Shown: positions 24,393 to 32,501 of the stretch, in pieces
Numbering within the stretch: the stretch's first letter is position 1
How the letters are laid out: each line of letters opens with the position of its first letter
Position numbers and translations under genes: made by a program
Notes under the pieces: generated by a model
The model's input: only the letters and a program-made list of their open reading frames with translations
The model's database searches: none
Told to the model about the DNA's origin: nothing
Source of the DNA: an uncultured Flavobacteriaceae bacterium
GTDB lineage: Bacteria > Bacteroidota > Bacteroidia > Flavobacteriales > Flavobacteriaceae
Length of the DNA: 64,000 nt
Direction of reading: 5' to 3'
Assembly: GCA_947502495.1 (NCBI GenBank)
Contig: CANNAC010000009.1
Span: 1 to 64,000, forward strand

Positions 24393-25943
24393 ATGAAAAA
24401 ACTGTTATTCCTTTTTGGTATATCCACGATACTTATTTCGTGTGGATCATCACAAAACAAAACAGCAACCAATAGCACAAAAACTTTAGATGTTACCGCC
24501 TACGGAGAAAGCATTACTTCTGCAGAACTTAAAGAAGCGCTTTACACTTATGCTTCCGATGAATTTGAAGGAAGAAACACAGGAGAACCAGGACAAAAGA
24601 AAGCCGTAGAATATTTAAAAAATCATTATGTAAGCCTAGGTATTCCTTCGGCATTACCAAATAATGATTACTTTCAAGAAGTACCATTACAAAGCCTAAA
24701 AACACCAAACGTAGCACTAACAGTTAACGGTACACCTTACAAAGCTTTAGAAGATTTTGTTTCGGTAACTTCAAGTCCGGATGGTAACTTTCAAGCAGAC
24801 CATATCGTATACGCAAGTTATGGTATCGAAGATGAAAATTTTTCGAACTACAAAGACCTAGACATTACCGGTAAAGTGGTATTAATAAAAGCTGGTGAAC
24901 CTAAAAACGCAGATGGAAACTATACCATCTCCGGAACAGATGCTGCTTCAAAATGGTCTAATAGGAGACAAGAATTTGCAGCAAAAAGAGATGCCGCAAA
25001 AGACAAAGGAGCAAAAGCAGTATTGTTTTACAACCCAGATAATTTCGATTTTGTAGTAAAACGTTTTGGTAGTTCTAGCGGAAGAATGGATTTAGTGAAT
25101 AAAAAAGATGACTTCTACTATTTCATCATGGATACCAATTTAGCAAAAGCAATCTATAGCGATATTGAAACAGCAGACCAAACAAAAACGCTTGCAACTG
25201 CAATTGAAGTAAACTTCAAAAATGACGTTACCGAATTTGAGTCTGAAAATGTAGTAGCCATTATTAAAGGAAGTGAAAAGCCAGAAGAATACATTGTAGT
25301 ATCTGCACATTTAGATCACGAAGGTATTAAAGATGGCGAAATTTACAATGGTGCAGATGATGATGGTTCTGGTACTGTAGCGATGTTAGAAATTGCAGAA
25401 GCATTTCAAAAAGCAGCAGAAAACGGACAAGGACCAAAACGTTCTATCGTATTTTTACACGTAACAGGAGAAGAAAAAGGCTTATTAGGTTCTAGATATT
25501 ACACAGACCAAGACCCAATTTTCCCATTAGCAAATACGGTTGCCGATTTAAACATAGACATGATTGGTCGTACAGATCCGAAACGTGAAAAGACCAACAG
25601 AAACTATCTTTACCTAATTGGAAGCGATAAATTAAGTACCGAATTACACAACATTTCAGAAGAAATGAATACCAAATATTGTAATATCGATTTAGATTAT
25701 ACTTTTAATGATGACAATGATCCAAACCGTTTTTACTACAGAAGCGACCATTACAACTTCGCAAAAAACAACATTCCAGTAATCTTTTATTTTAATGGAA
25801 CACATGCAGATTATCACAAACCAAGTGATACGCCAGACAAAATTGAATACGATTTATTAGAAAACAGAACCCGTTTAATTTTCTATACCGCTTGGGAATT
25901 AGCAAATCGTAAAGACCGAATTATAGTAGATAAAGCAAATTAA
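24393..25943 (+). CDS. M28-family metallopeptidase lipoprotein with PA domain
   Basis: A 516-residue paralogue of the preceding peptidase. The signal peptide ends in the lipobox LISC. Between the N-terminal helices and the catalytic part, about residues 115-275 form a protease-associated (PA) insert with a GKVVLIKAGEP core. Zinc ligands are in SAHLDHEG, GADDDGSGT, TGEEKGLLGS, NIDMIGRTD and ADYHKPSDTPDKI. It probably digests peptides at the envelope. The two genes share the SDHYNFAK and IPVIFYFNG blocks almost exactly. A dispersed repeat and a strong terminator follow it. Confidence 0.92.
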   Translation: MKKLLFLFGISTILISCGSSQNKTATNSTKTLDVTAYGESITSAELKEALYTYASDEFEGRNTGEPGQKKAVEYLKNHYVSLGIPSALPNNDYFQEVPLQSLKTPNVALTVNGTPYKALEDFVSVTSSPDGNFQADHIVYASYGIEDENFSNYKDLDITGKVVLIKAGEPKNADGNYTISGTDAASKWSNRRQEFAAKRDAAKDKGAKAVLFYNPDNFDFVVKRFGSSSGRMDLVNKKDDFYYFIMDTNLAKAIYSDIETADQTKTLATAIEVNFKNDVTEFESENVVAIIKGSEKPEEYIVVSAHLDHEGIKDGEIYNGADDDGSGTVAMLEIAEAFQKAAENGQGPKRSIVFLHVTGEEKGLLGSRYYTDQDPIFPLANTVADLNIDMIGRTDPKREKTNRNYLYLIGSDKLSTELHNISEEMNTKYCNIDLDYTFNDDNDPNRFYYRSDHYNFAKNNIPVIFYFNGTHADYHKPSDTPDKIEYDLLENRTRLIFYTAWELANRKDRIIVDKAN

Positions 25944-25947
25944 TATT

Positions 25948-26079
25948 TGGGCTTGTCCAACAAAGCTTTAGCGAAGTTGGGCGTTCACTACTACGCTAAA
26001 AAAGCTACGTAGCACCGCGCTATCCACTATAACTTTTTACAAAAAAAAGTAAAAAGGTTGCCGTTACTATCGCTAACGC
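25948..26079. repeat. Probable dispersed repeat with three stem-loops
   Basis: Non-coding and rich in inverted repeats: CTACG...CGTAG around 25990-26012, and AACTTTTTAC with an A-rich loop and GTAAAAAGGTT at 26031-26058. It ends in a CGCTAACGC tail just before the terminator. The block resembles a repeat I associate with flavobacterial genomes, but there is no second copy in this window to prove it. Confidence 0.45.
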
Positions 26080-26080
26080 A

Positions 26081-26125
26081 AAAAAAAAAGAGTTCTAAAA
26101 TTTTATTTTAGAACTCTTTTTTTTT
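26081..26125. terminator. Bidirectional intrinsic terminator
   Basis: GAGTTCTAAAA, a 5-base loop, then TTTTAGAACTC form a perfect 11-bp stem, flanked by nine A on the left and nine T on the right. It can terminate both the peptidase gene (plus strand) and the convergent 26145-26624 gene (minus strand). Confidence 0.9.
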
Positions 26126-26144
26126 AAATCTATTTTTATAAAAA

Positions 26145-26624
26145 CTAAAAACGCATAGCCAAACCAATTCCGGTGCCATTGGCTATAATTTGATATTCTG
26201 GTTTAAACTCATAAAGAGAGGTAGCATTTAAAGTCGCATTATATAACTCCACCGCTTTATTCGCATCTTTATTAGCACTAGACCCAAGAGGAATGGCTAC
26301 AATAACTAATCCTGCTCCTATTCCTGCAAGTACCCAATTAGGATCACCACCACTAATAGCATCTCCAATTGGCCACCCAATTAAAGCTCCACCAGAAAAA
26401 CTAATCACCGTAGCAAAAATACTTTTAGACTTCGCACTTCTTACTAAATGTAAAACTTCGGCATTCGATTCTACCTTCTCAATTAATTCGTTAAGTGGCA
26501 ATTTATTTCCATCCTCATAAAATGCATATCCAGTAAAGGAATGTCTTTTAAACGTCATTTCCTGCGCATTACAAAAGGAAGCGACCATAAGCGTTAGCAC
26601 TAAGAGTATCGTTGTTTTCTTCAT
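26145..26624 (-). CDS. Secreted hypothetical protein with glycine-rich membrane segments
   Basis: A 159-residue protein starting with the signal peptide MKKTTILLVLTLMVASFCNA. The middle (about 68-110) has two Gly-rich hydrophobic stretches, FSGGALIGWPIGDAIS and WVLAGIGAGLVIVAIPLG, which may be membrane-embedded. The last 40 residues form beta-strands ending in an aromatic residue (AMRF), as outer-membrane-associated proteins often do. No family recognised. It converges on the M28 peptidase at the shared terminator; upstream lies tRNA-His. Confidence 0.72.
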   Translation of the reverse strand: MKKTTILLVLTLMVASFCNAQEMTFKRHSFTGYAFYEDGNKLPLNELIEKVESNAEVLHLVRSAKSKSIFATVISFSGGALIGWPIGDAISGGDPNWVLAGIGAGLVIVAIPLGSSANKDANKAVELYNATLNATSLYEFKPEYQIIANGTGIGLAMRF

Positions 26625-26708
26625 GGTATGAGAATTTTAATAGTTTATAAAATAGGAATATAATAATACAAAAAAAGCTCCTCTTAAAAAAGAGAAGCTT
26701 TTGCTTTT

Positions 26709-26784
26709 GGGTGAAAGACGGGATTCGAACCCGCGACCCTCGGTACCACAAACCGATGCTCTAACCAACTGAGCTACAATCACC
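26709..26784 (-). tRNA. tRNA-His (GTG)
   Basis: On the minus strand, GGTGATTG opens the acceptor stem, the D-arm is TAGCTCAGTTGGTTAGAGC, the anticodon arm is TCGGT-TTGTGGT-ACCGA with anticodon GTG, and the T-arm contains GGTTCGAATCC. The 5' G and discriminator C give the His-specific G-1:C73 pair. CCA is not encoded. Two inner acceptor positions read as U-U mismatches. The 26569-26751 ORF across it is spurious. Confidence 0.95.
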
Positions 26785-26862
26785 ATAAAAACATTCTTTA
26801 AGAATGCGAGTGCAAATGTAAATCATTTAGTAATTACTGCAAAGATTTTTTTGCAAAAATTT

Positions 26863-27579
26863 TCACTTTAAATCAAACAAACTTTCTACCGCTGCATAAC
26901 GCTCTGTGGTAAAGCCTTCTGCATGTGATACACCAATCAATCTTCCTAAGTCTCTAGCTCTATAATCTACACTATCTGTAAAATTTCTACTCGAAATAGG
27001 TGTTTCAGGCTCTTTACTGTTCGCATCAAAAAACTGTGTTTGGTACGCTAAAACAGATGCCATCTTAGTTTCCATACACCCAGAAATATCAACTACAAAG
27101 TCCGGTTCTATATTTTTCCATTGTATATAATGGTATACTTGCTTTGGTCTCCATTGCTTTTGTTTACTTCCTTCTACTTCGGTTTCAATCTTTATCAATC
27201 CGCTTAAAAAGCAAGCGTCACTTACTAACTGACTTCCTTTCCCGTGATCTATATGTCGATCATCAATAGCATTACAAAGAATAATCTCTGGTTGATACTT
27301 ACGTATCATCTTTATAATCTCTAATTGATGTTGTCTGTTGTTAATAAAAAAACCATCTGCAAAACCAAGATTTTCACGTACACTTACTCCTAAAATCTTA
27401 GCTGCATTTGTAGCTTCTTGTTTTCTGGTTGCTGCTGTACCACGAGTTCCTAGTTCGCCTCGCGTTAAATCTATAATGCCAACCGTTTTTCCGTTTTTAA
27501 TTTCTTTTACAATTGTACCACCACAACCCAATTCTACATCGTCTGGATGTGCGCCAAAAGCTAATATATCTAGTTTCAT
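26863..27579 (-). CDS. bshB1: Bacillithiol biosynthesis deacetylase BshB1
   Basis: I place the start at ATG 27579 (238 residues) because MKLDILAFGAHPDDVELGCG matches the usual family N-terminus. Zinc ligands are His11 and Asp14 in AHPDDVE, with a later His in DDRHIDHG. It is a PIG-L-fold enzyme that removes acetate from N-acetylglucosaminyl-malate to give glucosaminyl-malate, the second step of bacillithiol synthesis. A YtxJ-like bacillithiol-system protein is encoded at 49732-50121, which supports the pathway. A hairpin leader shared with that gene lies 16 bp upstream of the ATG. Confidence 0.93.
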   Translation of the reverse strand: MKLDILAFGAHPDDVELGCGGTIVKEIKNGKTVGIIDLTRGELGTRGTAATRKQEATNAAKILGVSVRENLGFADGFFINNRQHQLEIIKMIRKYQPEIILCNAIDDRHIDHGKGSQLVSDACFLSGLIKIETEVEGSKQKQWRPKQVYHYIQWKNIEPDFVVDISGCMETKMASVLAYQTQFFDANSKEPETPISSRNFTDSVDYRARDLGRLIGVSHAEGFTTERYAAVESLFDLK

Positions 27580-27595
27580 TGAAAATTTATTTTTC

Positions 27596-27615
27596 ATTTC
27601 CGAGAAATCGGAAAT
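27596..27615 (-). promoter_or_regulatory. Hairpin leader element upstream of bshB1
   Basis: ATTTCCGA-GAAA-TCGGAAAT forms a perfect 8-bp stem with a 4-base loop, 16 nt before the bshB1 ATG. Hairpin and following A/T-rich spacer are nearly the same as those upstream of ytxJ (50139-50158) and the 3-hydroxybutyryl-CoA dehydrogenase gene (62301-62320). Confidence 0.6.
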
Positions 27616-27677
27616 CTCATTATTTTAAACTAATACATAATTACAACTATGTGTTTTCAATAACGAATTATTTATAA

Positions 27678-28037
27678 TTACTTTAACCTATATTTTTTAT
27701 CTTCTTCTGTTAAAAAAGCAAAGCTACCACATTGTCATTTCGAGCTTGTCGAGAAATCTACTTTAAAGATTCCTCCGTTTTAGTCGGAATGACAACCTAA
27801 TTCAGATAAACCAATCTTTTTCACCTTCTTCCGTTAAAAAACAAAGCCACCACATTGTCATTTCGAGTTTATCGAGAAATCTAATTTAAAGATTCCTCCG
27901 TTTTAGTCGGAATGACAACCTAATTCAGATAATCCAATCTTTTTCAGATTCTTCCGTTAAAAAAAAAGCCACTACATTGTCATTTCGAGTTTATCGAGAA
28001 ATCTACTTTAAAGATTCCTCCGTTTTAGTCGGAATCA
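27678..28037. repeat. Tandem array of palindromic element plus rlmF 3'-end copies
   Basis: Three elements of about 60 bp, each running from GTCATTTCGAG to a CGGAAT-CACA or CGGAATGACAAC end, start at 27734, 27857 and 27979, a period of about 122 bp. Between and beyond them lie three diverged copies of the last codons of rlmF. Translated on the minus strand, these give FLTEESEKDWII, FLTEEGEKDWFI and FLTEEDKKYRLK, each followed by a stop, compared with FLTKEEQSKWFV at the real end of rlmF. This fills the 463-bp gap between bshB1 and rlmF. Confidence 0.85.
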
Positions 28038-28042
28038 CAAAT

Positions 28043-28933
28043 CTATACGAACCATTTACTTTGTTCTTCTTTGGTTAAAAAAGTCCAAGCTACTACTCTA
28101 CTTATTTTATTACCAAGCTGCATATTAATAACCTTTACCTCTGTTGCTCCCAATTTCTTTAGGGATTTCTGCATAGACTTCACTAAAGCTTTATTAGAGA
28201 CTAAACTTGTAAACCAAAAGCAATTGTTTTTATGCAAAGAGCTTTCATATAAATAGCTATGCAAAAAAGCTTTTTCGCCTCCAGTAAACCAAAGTTCACT
28301 TGCGGTTCCGCTAAAGTTTCGCACTACTTGTTTCCCTTCATTCCCAAGACCTTTTAACTTACGTTGTGTCGCTTCGAGAGCTTCTTCTTCGTCTTTATAA
28401 AAAGGAGGATTACACATACTAACCATAAAAGCATCTTTAGGCTGTAAAACCCCACTTAAGATATGCTCCTTTTCCTTTTGTAAACGCAAGTTAATATTTG
28501 CGTTCAACTTATTTTTATCAATAATGATTTGTGCATTTTTCAAAGAAGCCTGCTCTACTTCTGTTCCTACAAAGCTCCAGTTATATTCTGAAAAACCAAG
28601 TAAAGGATAAATACAAGTCGCTCCTGTACCAATATCTAAAGCTTGTATTTTATTTTTGAATTTATATGACTTTAATAACGCCGCTAAATGATGAATATAA
28701 TCTACGCGACCAGGAATTGGCGGACATAAATGCGCATCAGCAAATTGCCAATAATCAATATTATAATGTGTTTTTAGCAATGCTTTGTTAAGTGTTTTTA
28801 CTGCTTCCGAATTCGCAAAATCTATCGTTTGTGTTCCGTGCGTGTTTGTAAAAATAAAAGGTTCAAGTTTGGGAAACTCCTTCAGCAGTGTTTCAAAATC
28901 GTAGCCTTTAATATGTTTGTTTTTTTTATGCAT
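28043..28933 (-). CDS. rlmF: 23S rRNA (adenine1618-N6)-methyltransferase
   Basis: A 296-residue Rossmann-fold methyltransferase. The SAM motif is LDIGTGA at 99-105 and the catalytic NPPFY motif is at 175-179. The N-terminal YDFETLLKEFPKLEPF and the WQFADAHLCPPIPGR block match RlmF (YbiN), which methylates A1618 in 23S rRNA. The ATG overlaps the end of the upstream PLP-enzyme gene by 8 bp. Downstream, the 3' end of this gene is repeated three times between palindromic elements, so its last 12 residues appear to be a variable part. Confidence 0.93.
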   Translation of the reverse strand: MHKKNKHIKGYDFETLLKEFPKLEPFIFTNTHGTQTIDFANSEAVKTLNKALLKTHYNIDYWQFADAHLCPPIPGRVDYIHHLAALLKSYKFKNKIQALDIGTGATCIYPLLGFSEYNWSFVGTEVEQASLKNAQIIIDKNKLNANINLRLQKEKEHILSGVLQPKDAFMVSMCNPPFYKDEEEALEATQRKLKGLGNEGKQVVRNFSGTASELWFTGGEKAFLHSYLYESSLHKNNCFWFTSLVSNKALVKSMQKSLKKLGATEVKVINMQLGNKISRVVAWTFLTKEEQSKWFV

Positions 28934-30083
28934 TTTTTGTTTTGTTTATAGCTTGTTCGATATCCGCTATCAAATCTTTTTTAGATTCAATTCCTACCGA
29001 AAAACGAATCAGTCCATCTTTTATTCCTTGTTCTTTTCTAGCTTCTGCAGTTAATAAAGAATGAGAGGTTTTAGAAGGCAATAACATCGTGCTTTCTATT
29101 CCTGCCAAACTCATAGAAGGTTTTATAAGCTGTAATGCTTTTAAAAATGCTTCTGCATCTATTTCTTTTTTTAATTCGAAAGAAAGCATTGCTCCATAGC
29201 CTTTCATTTGTTTTTTTGCTATCTTATGATTTTCATGACTTTTCAAACCAGGATAATATACTTTTTCAATCGCTTCATGTGCTTCTAAAAACTTGGCTAA
29301 TTTTCTGGCATTGCGTTGTTGCGCTTTTACACGAATGGCTAAAGTTTTCATACTTCGTTCTAACATCCAAACGGTAAAATCACTCAGACTTCCGCCAAGC
29401 GCAATTCCTGTTTGCCAAATAATATCTATATGTGCTTGCGTTGCAGCAACTGCTCCTGCACAAATATCACTATGACCTCCAAAATATTTTGTTGCACTAT
29501 GTAAAACAATGTCTATTCCGAAATCTACTGGGTTTTGTAAAATAGGACTAGCAAAAGTATTATCGATTACAGATAAAATATTTTCCGATTTTGCCAAAGT
29601 CGCTACAGCTTCCATATCGACTAATTTTAAAAGCGGATTGGAAGGCGTTTCAATATAAATAAGTTTGGTGTTAGGCTGTATACATGCTGCAAACGAAGCG
29701 ATTTTTAAATCTTTCGTAAAAGTGAATGCTATATTATAATTCTCAAAATGCTTTTCGATCAGGTTTCGTGTTCCGCCGTAAATATCATTTTGTACTACCA
29801 CATGATCTCCTGCTTTTAAGAAAGCTAACAAAACGGTACTAATGGCTGCCATTCCAGAGCCAAAAATCATTGCAGCTTCTGCGTGCTCTAAAGCCGCAAT
29901 TTTTTTCGTTAAATATTCTTGATTTGGTGTATTGAAATATCTCGGATACCGCTTAACATCCACATCCATAAACTCATAAGAAGTAGATAAAAACATTGGA
30001 GAAACCGCTCCTTTAAATTGCGTATCGGGTGTTTCACCAACATGTGTACAGATGGTATTGATACCTAATTTATTATTTTCCAT
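28926..30083 (-). CDS. Cys/Met-metabolism PLP-dependent enzyme (cystathionine gamma-synthase/lyase type)
   Basis: A 385-residue fold-type I PLP enzyme. PLP is bound through Lys199 in SATKYFGGHSD. The family tyrosine and arginine are in the DVKRYPRY and IYGGTRN regions, and IETPSNP is typical. It handles cystathionine or a related sulfur substrate; sequence alone does not separate gamma-synthase, gamma-lyase and beta-lyase. It is first in a two-gene operon with rlmF, which overlaps it by 8 bp. A sulfur amino acid link to bacillithiol, which contains cysteine, is possible but not shown. Confidence 0.9.
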   Translation of the reverse strand: MENNKLGINTICTHVGETPDTQFKGAVSPMFLSTSYEFMDVDVKRYPRYFNTPNQEYLTKKIAALEHAEAAMIFGSGMAAISTVLLAFLKAGDHVVVQNDIYGGTRNLIEKHFENYNIAFTFTKDLKIASFAACIQPNTKLIYIETPSNPLLKLVDMEAVATLAKSENILSVIDNTFASPILQNPVDFGIDIVLHSATKYFGGHSDICAGAVAATQAHIDIIWQTGIALGGSLSDFTVWMLERSMKTLAIRVKAQQRNARKLAKFLEAHEAIEKVYYPGLKSHENHKIAKKQMKGYGAMLSFELKKEIDAEAFLKALQLIKPSMSLAGIESTMLLPSKTSHSLLTAEARKEQGIKDGLIRFSVGIESKKDLIADIEQAINKTKNA

Positions 30084-30183
30084 AATTGCAGTGCTTTTTA
30101 TGTGCTAAAGTTATGGAAAAATTGTGGCAAACAGTGGTTTAAAAGCAAGTCCTTAGTAAGAATCGTGAAATGTGAAAAGTACT

Positions 30184-30339
30184 TTAATCTTCCGATTCTC
30201 CTTTAGCACGTTTTACAATTTCTTTAAGTCGCTCTTTACGAAGCGCTTTTTCTGCTTTTTGTTTATTCACTTTTCTAGCGATAAGCTTGGAGTGCTTCGC
30301 TTTATTCTTGGTGTTTTTTTGTCCTTTAGGTTTTGGCAT
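30184..30339 (-). CDS. Small basic conserved-looking protein
   Basis: An ORF missing from the track, ATG at 30339 to TAA at 30184, 51 residues beginning MPKPKGQKNT. It is extremely Lys/Arg-rich and helical in pattern (KQKAEKALRKERLKEIVKRA), with an acidic end GESED. Such composition suits a nucleic acid- or ribosome-associated peptide, which is inference. It lies alone between the PLP-enzyme start and the divergent pseudouridine synthase gene. I am fairly sure it is a real gene because the frame is open and codon-like over its whole length. Confidence 0.6.
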   Translation of the reverse strand: MPKPKGQKNTKNKAKHSKLIARKVNKQKAEKALRKERLKEIVKRAKGESED

Positions 30340-30478
30340 ATGTAAATGTAAAATATTTTTTGCTTTTAGTAAACCCTTTTGCGCTACTCATTGCAATAAA
30401 CTTTATTTTTTTTAAATAAACAGCTAAGCATTATAAATAAAGTAAGTACATTGCTATTATAAGAAAACCACTATTACT

Positions 30479-31057
30479 TTGAGTGAAGTCAACAAACACC
30501 AGCATTTTATACTACACAAACCTTATGGTTATTTAAGTCAGTTAATAAACAACCAAAACAAGAGGAAGAATAAACGTTTGCTTGGCGAATTATATGATTT
30601 CCCAGAAGGAACCATGGCGATTGGAAGATTGGATGAAAATTCGGAAGGCTTACTACTTTTAACTACTAACGGAAAAGTTAGTGAAACCATACGAAGTACT
30701 AAGGTAGAAAAAGAATATTACGCACAAGTCGATGGAATAATCACTACGGAAGCTATAAAACAACTACAAAAAGGTGTAGAAATTGGAATAAATGGTACAA
30801 AATACACCACGAAACCTTGTAAAGTAAAAAGTGTATCTACTGTAGACACTTTTCCTTTTGCAGATAGAAAAGTTCGTGATGCGCGACACGGACCAATGTC
30901 ATGGGTTTCTATCACACTAACCGAAGGAAAATTTAGACAAGTAAGAAAAATGACTTCTGCAGTTGGCTATCCAACTTTACGTTTGGTAAGAATACGAATT
31001 GGAGACATTCTACTAAAAGTAAACCCTGGAGAAGTAGAAGAAAGAAATAGCTTTTAG
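30479..31057 (+). CDS. Pseudouridine synthase of the RsuA/RluB/E/F family
   Basis: A 192-residue protein whose likely start is TTG at 30479; no ATG or GTG in frame precedes the conserved N-terminus FILHKPYGYLSQ. Catalytic Asp lies in AIGRLDENSEGLLLLTTNG. The RQVRKM motif near the C-terminus is also typical. There is no S4 domain, as in the short RluE type, which modifies U2457 of 23S rRNA in Escherichia coli; I would call it RluE-like but leave the site open. It is divergent from the small basic-protein gene. Confidence 0.87.
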   Translation: MSEVNKHQHFILHKPYGYLSQLINNQNKRKNKRLLGELYDFPEGTMAIGRLDENSEGLLLLTTNGKVSETIRSTKVEKEYYAQVDGIITTEAIKQLQKGVEIGINGTKYTTKPCKVKSVSTVDTFPFADRKVRDARHGPMSWVSITLTEGKFRQVRKMTSAVGYPTLRLVRIRIGDILLKVNPGEVEERNSF

Positions 31058-31270
31058 AAGTCTTTGCCTTCTTTTTAGCTAAAAAACATATTTTTTGCAA
31101 ATCAGCACATAGACCTCTAAATATTAAAGTTTTAAGCTTTATTCTCCATAAAACCGCACTCTTTTTTGGTCAAACATAAAATTTTAAACACCTGCATTTC
31201 AGCAGATTAGATTTTATTATTTATTCTAAAGATTACCTTCTATTGAATATTTTTTTGTATCTTGCCCCTT

Positions 31271-31651
31271 ATGACAACAGCAGATAAACACGTAAATTTA
31301 GATTTTTTAAAAGAAAGCATCTTATACCTAGAAAACAAAGGCTTTGATAATATTCAAGCAGATGTTGAAGGTTATGAAATGCCAAAGTCTTACACCAAAA
31401 AGAGCCAAGGTATAGATACTATAATAACGCCAGATATTGTAGCGGAAAAAGCAGGTAGAAAGCACTATTTTGAAATTGGTTTAAAAAGTGAAGAACCTAC
31501 TCTTTTAAAATCTAAATGGCGCTTTTTAGATGTTTTAACAAGAATGAAAGACGACAGATTTAAAGTTATTACACGTCGTGGTCATTACAAGTTTACACAA
31601 GATATGCTTGATGATCTTAATCTAGACAAAGAGCCAATTAAATTACCTTAA
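31271..31651 (+). CDS. Hypothetical protein with nuclease-like pattern
   Basis: I start at ATG 31271 (126 residues); the track's TTG start adds three. The protein is soluble. It contains TPDIVAEK followed by KHYFEIGLK, which loosely recalls the PD...ExK arrangement of restriction-like folds, then a RFLDVLTRMKDDRFKVITRRG block. This resemblance is weak. A conserved hypothetical protein found near other core genes of flavobacteria is the safest description. Its end overlaps the end of the convergent mscL gene by 4 bp. Confidence 0.72.
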   Translation: MTTADKHVNLDFLKESILYLENKGFDNIQADVEGYEMPKSYTKKSQGIDTIITPDIVAEKAGRKHYFEIGLKSEEPTLLKSKWRFLDVLTRMKDDRFKVITRRGHYKFTQDMLDDLNLDKEPIKLP

Positions 31652-32094
31652 TCTTTACTACCTTTTAGTAATTTATTTTGTTCCTCCATTAAATCGGTAA
31701 GCTTTGCTAAAAGCTGAATATCTTTGGGAGTAGCCACTGTTGTGTCTTTTTCGTCATGCGCTTTTGAGCGCAATTTATTCATGGCTTTTACCACCAAAAA
31801 CACGGTTAGTCCCACTATTAAAAAATCGAGAGAGACTTCAAAGAAAGTTCCATATTCCATTGCAACCTCATTGGTTGTAATGCCCCCTTCGTTATTTACA
31901 ATAGCATCACGAAGTATATATTTTTTATCCTGAAAGTTTAAACCATCGGTCATTAAAGACAAAGGTGGCATCATCACCTTCTTCACCAGTACATCTATTA
32001 CTTTATTAAAAGATGCACCAATAATAATACCGATTGCCATATCCATCATATTACCTTTTACAGCAAACTCTTTAAATTCTTTTATAAATTTCAT
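31648..32094 (-). CDS. mscL: Large-conductance mechanosensitive channel
   Basis: A 148-residue MscL. The conserved N-terminal helix and first membrane span are KEFAVKGNMMDMAIGIIIGASFNKV (two parts of the usual block), followed by the periplasmic loop and a second membrane span near residues 82-100. The C-terminal helix is cytoplasmic. It opens at high membrane tension to release solutes on osmotic down-shock. It is slightly longer than Escherichia coli MscL because of the loop and the tail. It converges with the 31271-31651 gene. Confidence 0.95.
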   Translation of the reverse strand: MKFIKEFKEFAVKGNMMDMAIGIIIGASFNKVIDVLVKKVMMPPLSLMTDGLNFQDKKYILRDAIVNNEGGITTNEVAMEYGTFFEVSLDFLIVGLTVFLVVKAMNKLRSKAHDEKDTTVATPKDIQLLAKLTDLMEEQNKLLKGSKD

Positions 32095-32501
32095 CTTTCC
32101 ATTATTTAAAGCTGCAAATATATCTATTTAGAACAGAAACAAATCGATTCCTTTTAAATAATAAAAAACAGCACTCCTCATAAAACCACACCATCTTGTA
32201 GTGCAATAAAGCTACTTATTAAGACATTAAAAGTATTGGAAAATTATGGAATTCGGATCTCATTTTAAAAAGACCTCACAGATCATTGCCATGTACCTAA
32301 CGTGCAATTAAAGATATCTGTACAATAACGAAGACATTTACTACTAGGCCATTAACCTATTCACGAACAATTCTTATTCCTACGAATAAAGTAAAAACTT
32401 AAAATCAACTATCCAAATATGGGGTAGTATGGCAAACCATACTACCCCATATTTAAAATGAAATAAACCGAAGAAAGCCAATTCCTTAGCTACACGTATC
32501 T
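32095..32501. other. 407-bp gap with one perfect long hairpin
   Basis: No gene is seen. The notable structure is an 18-bp perfect inverted repeat at 32415-32432 and 32437-32454 (AAATATGGGGTAGTATGG, loop CAAA). It has no T-tract to make it a standard terminator, although it lies just beyond the 3' end of the ccsBA gene, about 48 bp from the stop codon. The rest is ordinary AT-rich DNA. Confidence 0.75.

Noticed and set aside
26569-26751. ORF of 60 codons on the minus strand
   Set aside because: It runs across tRNA-His and the start of the neighbouring gene, so it is a shadow.
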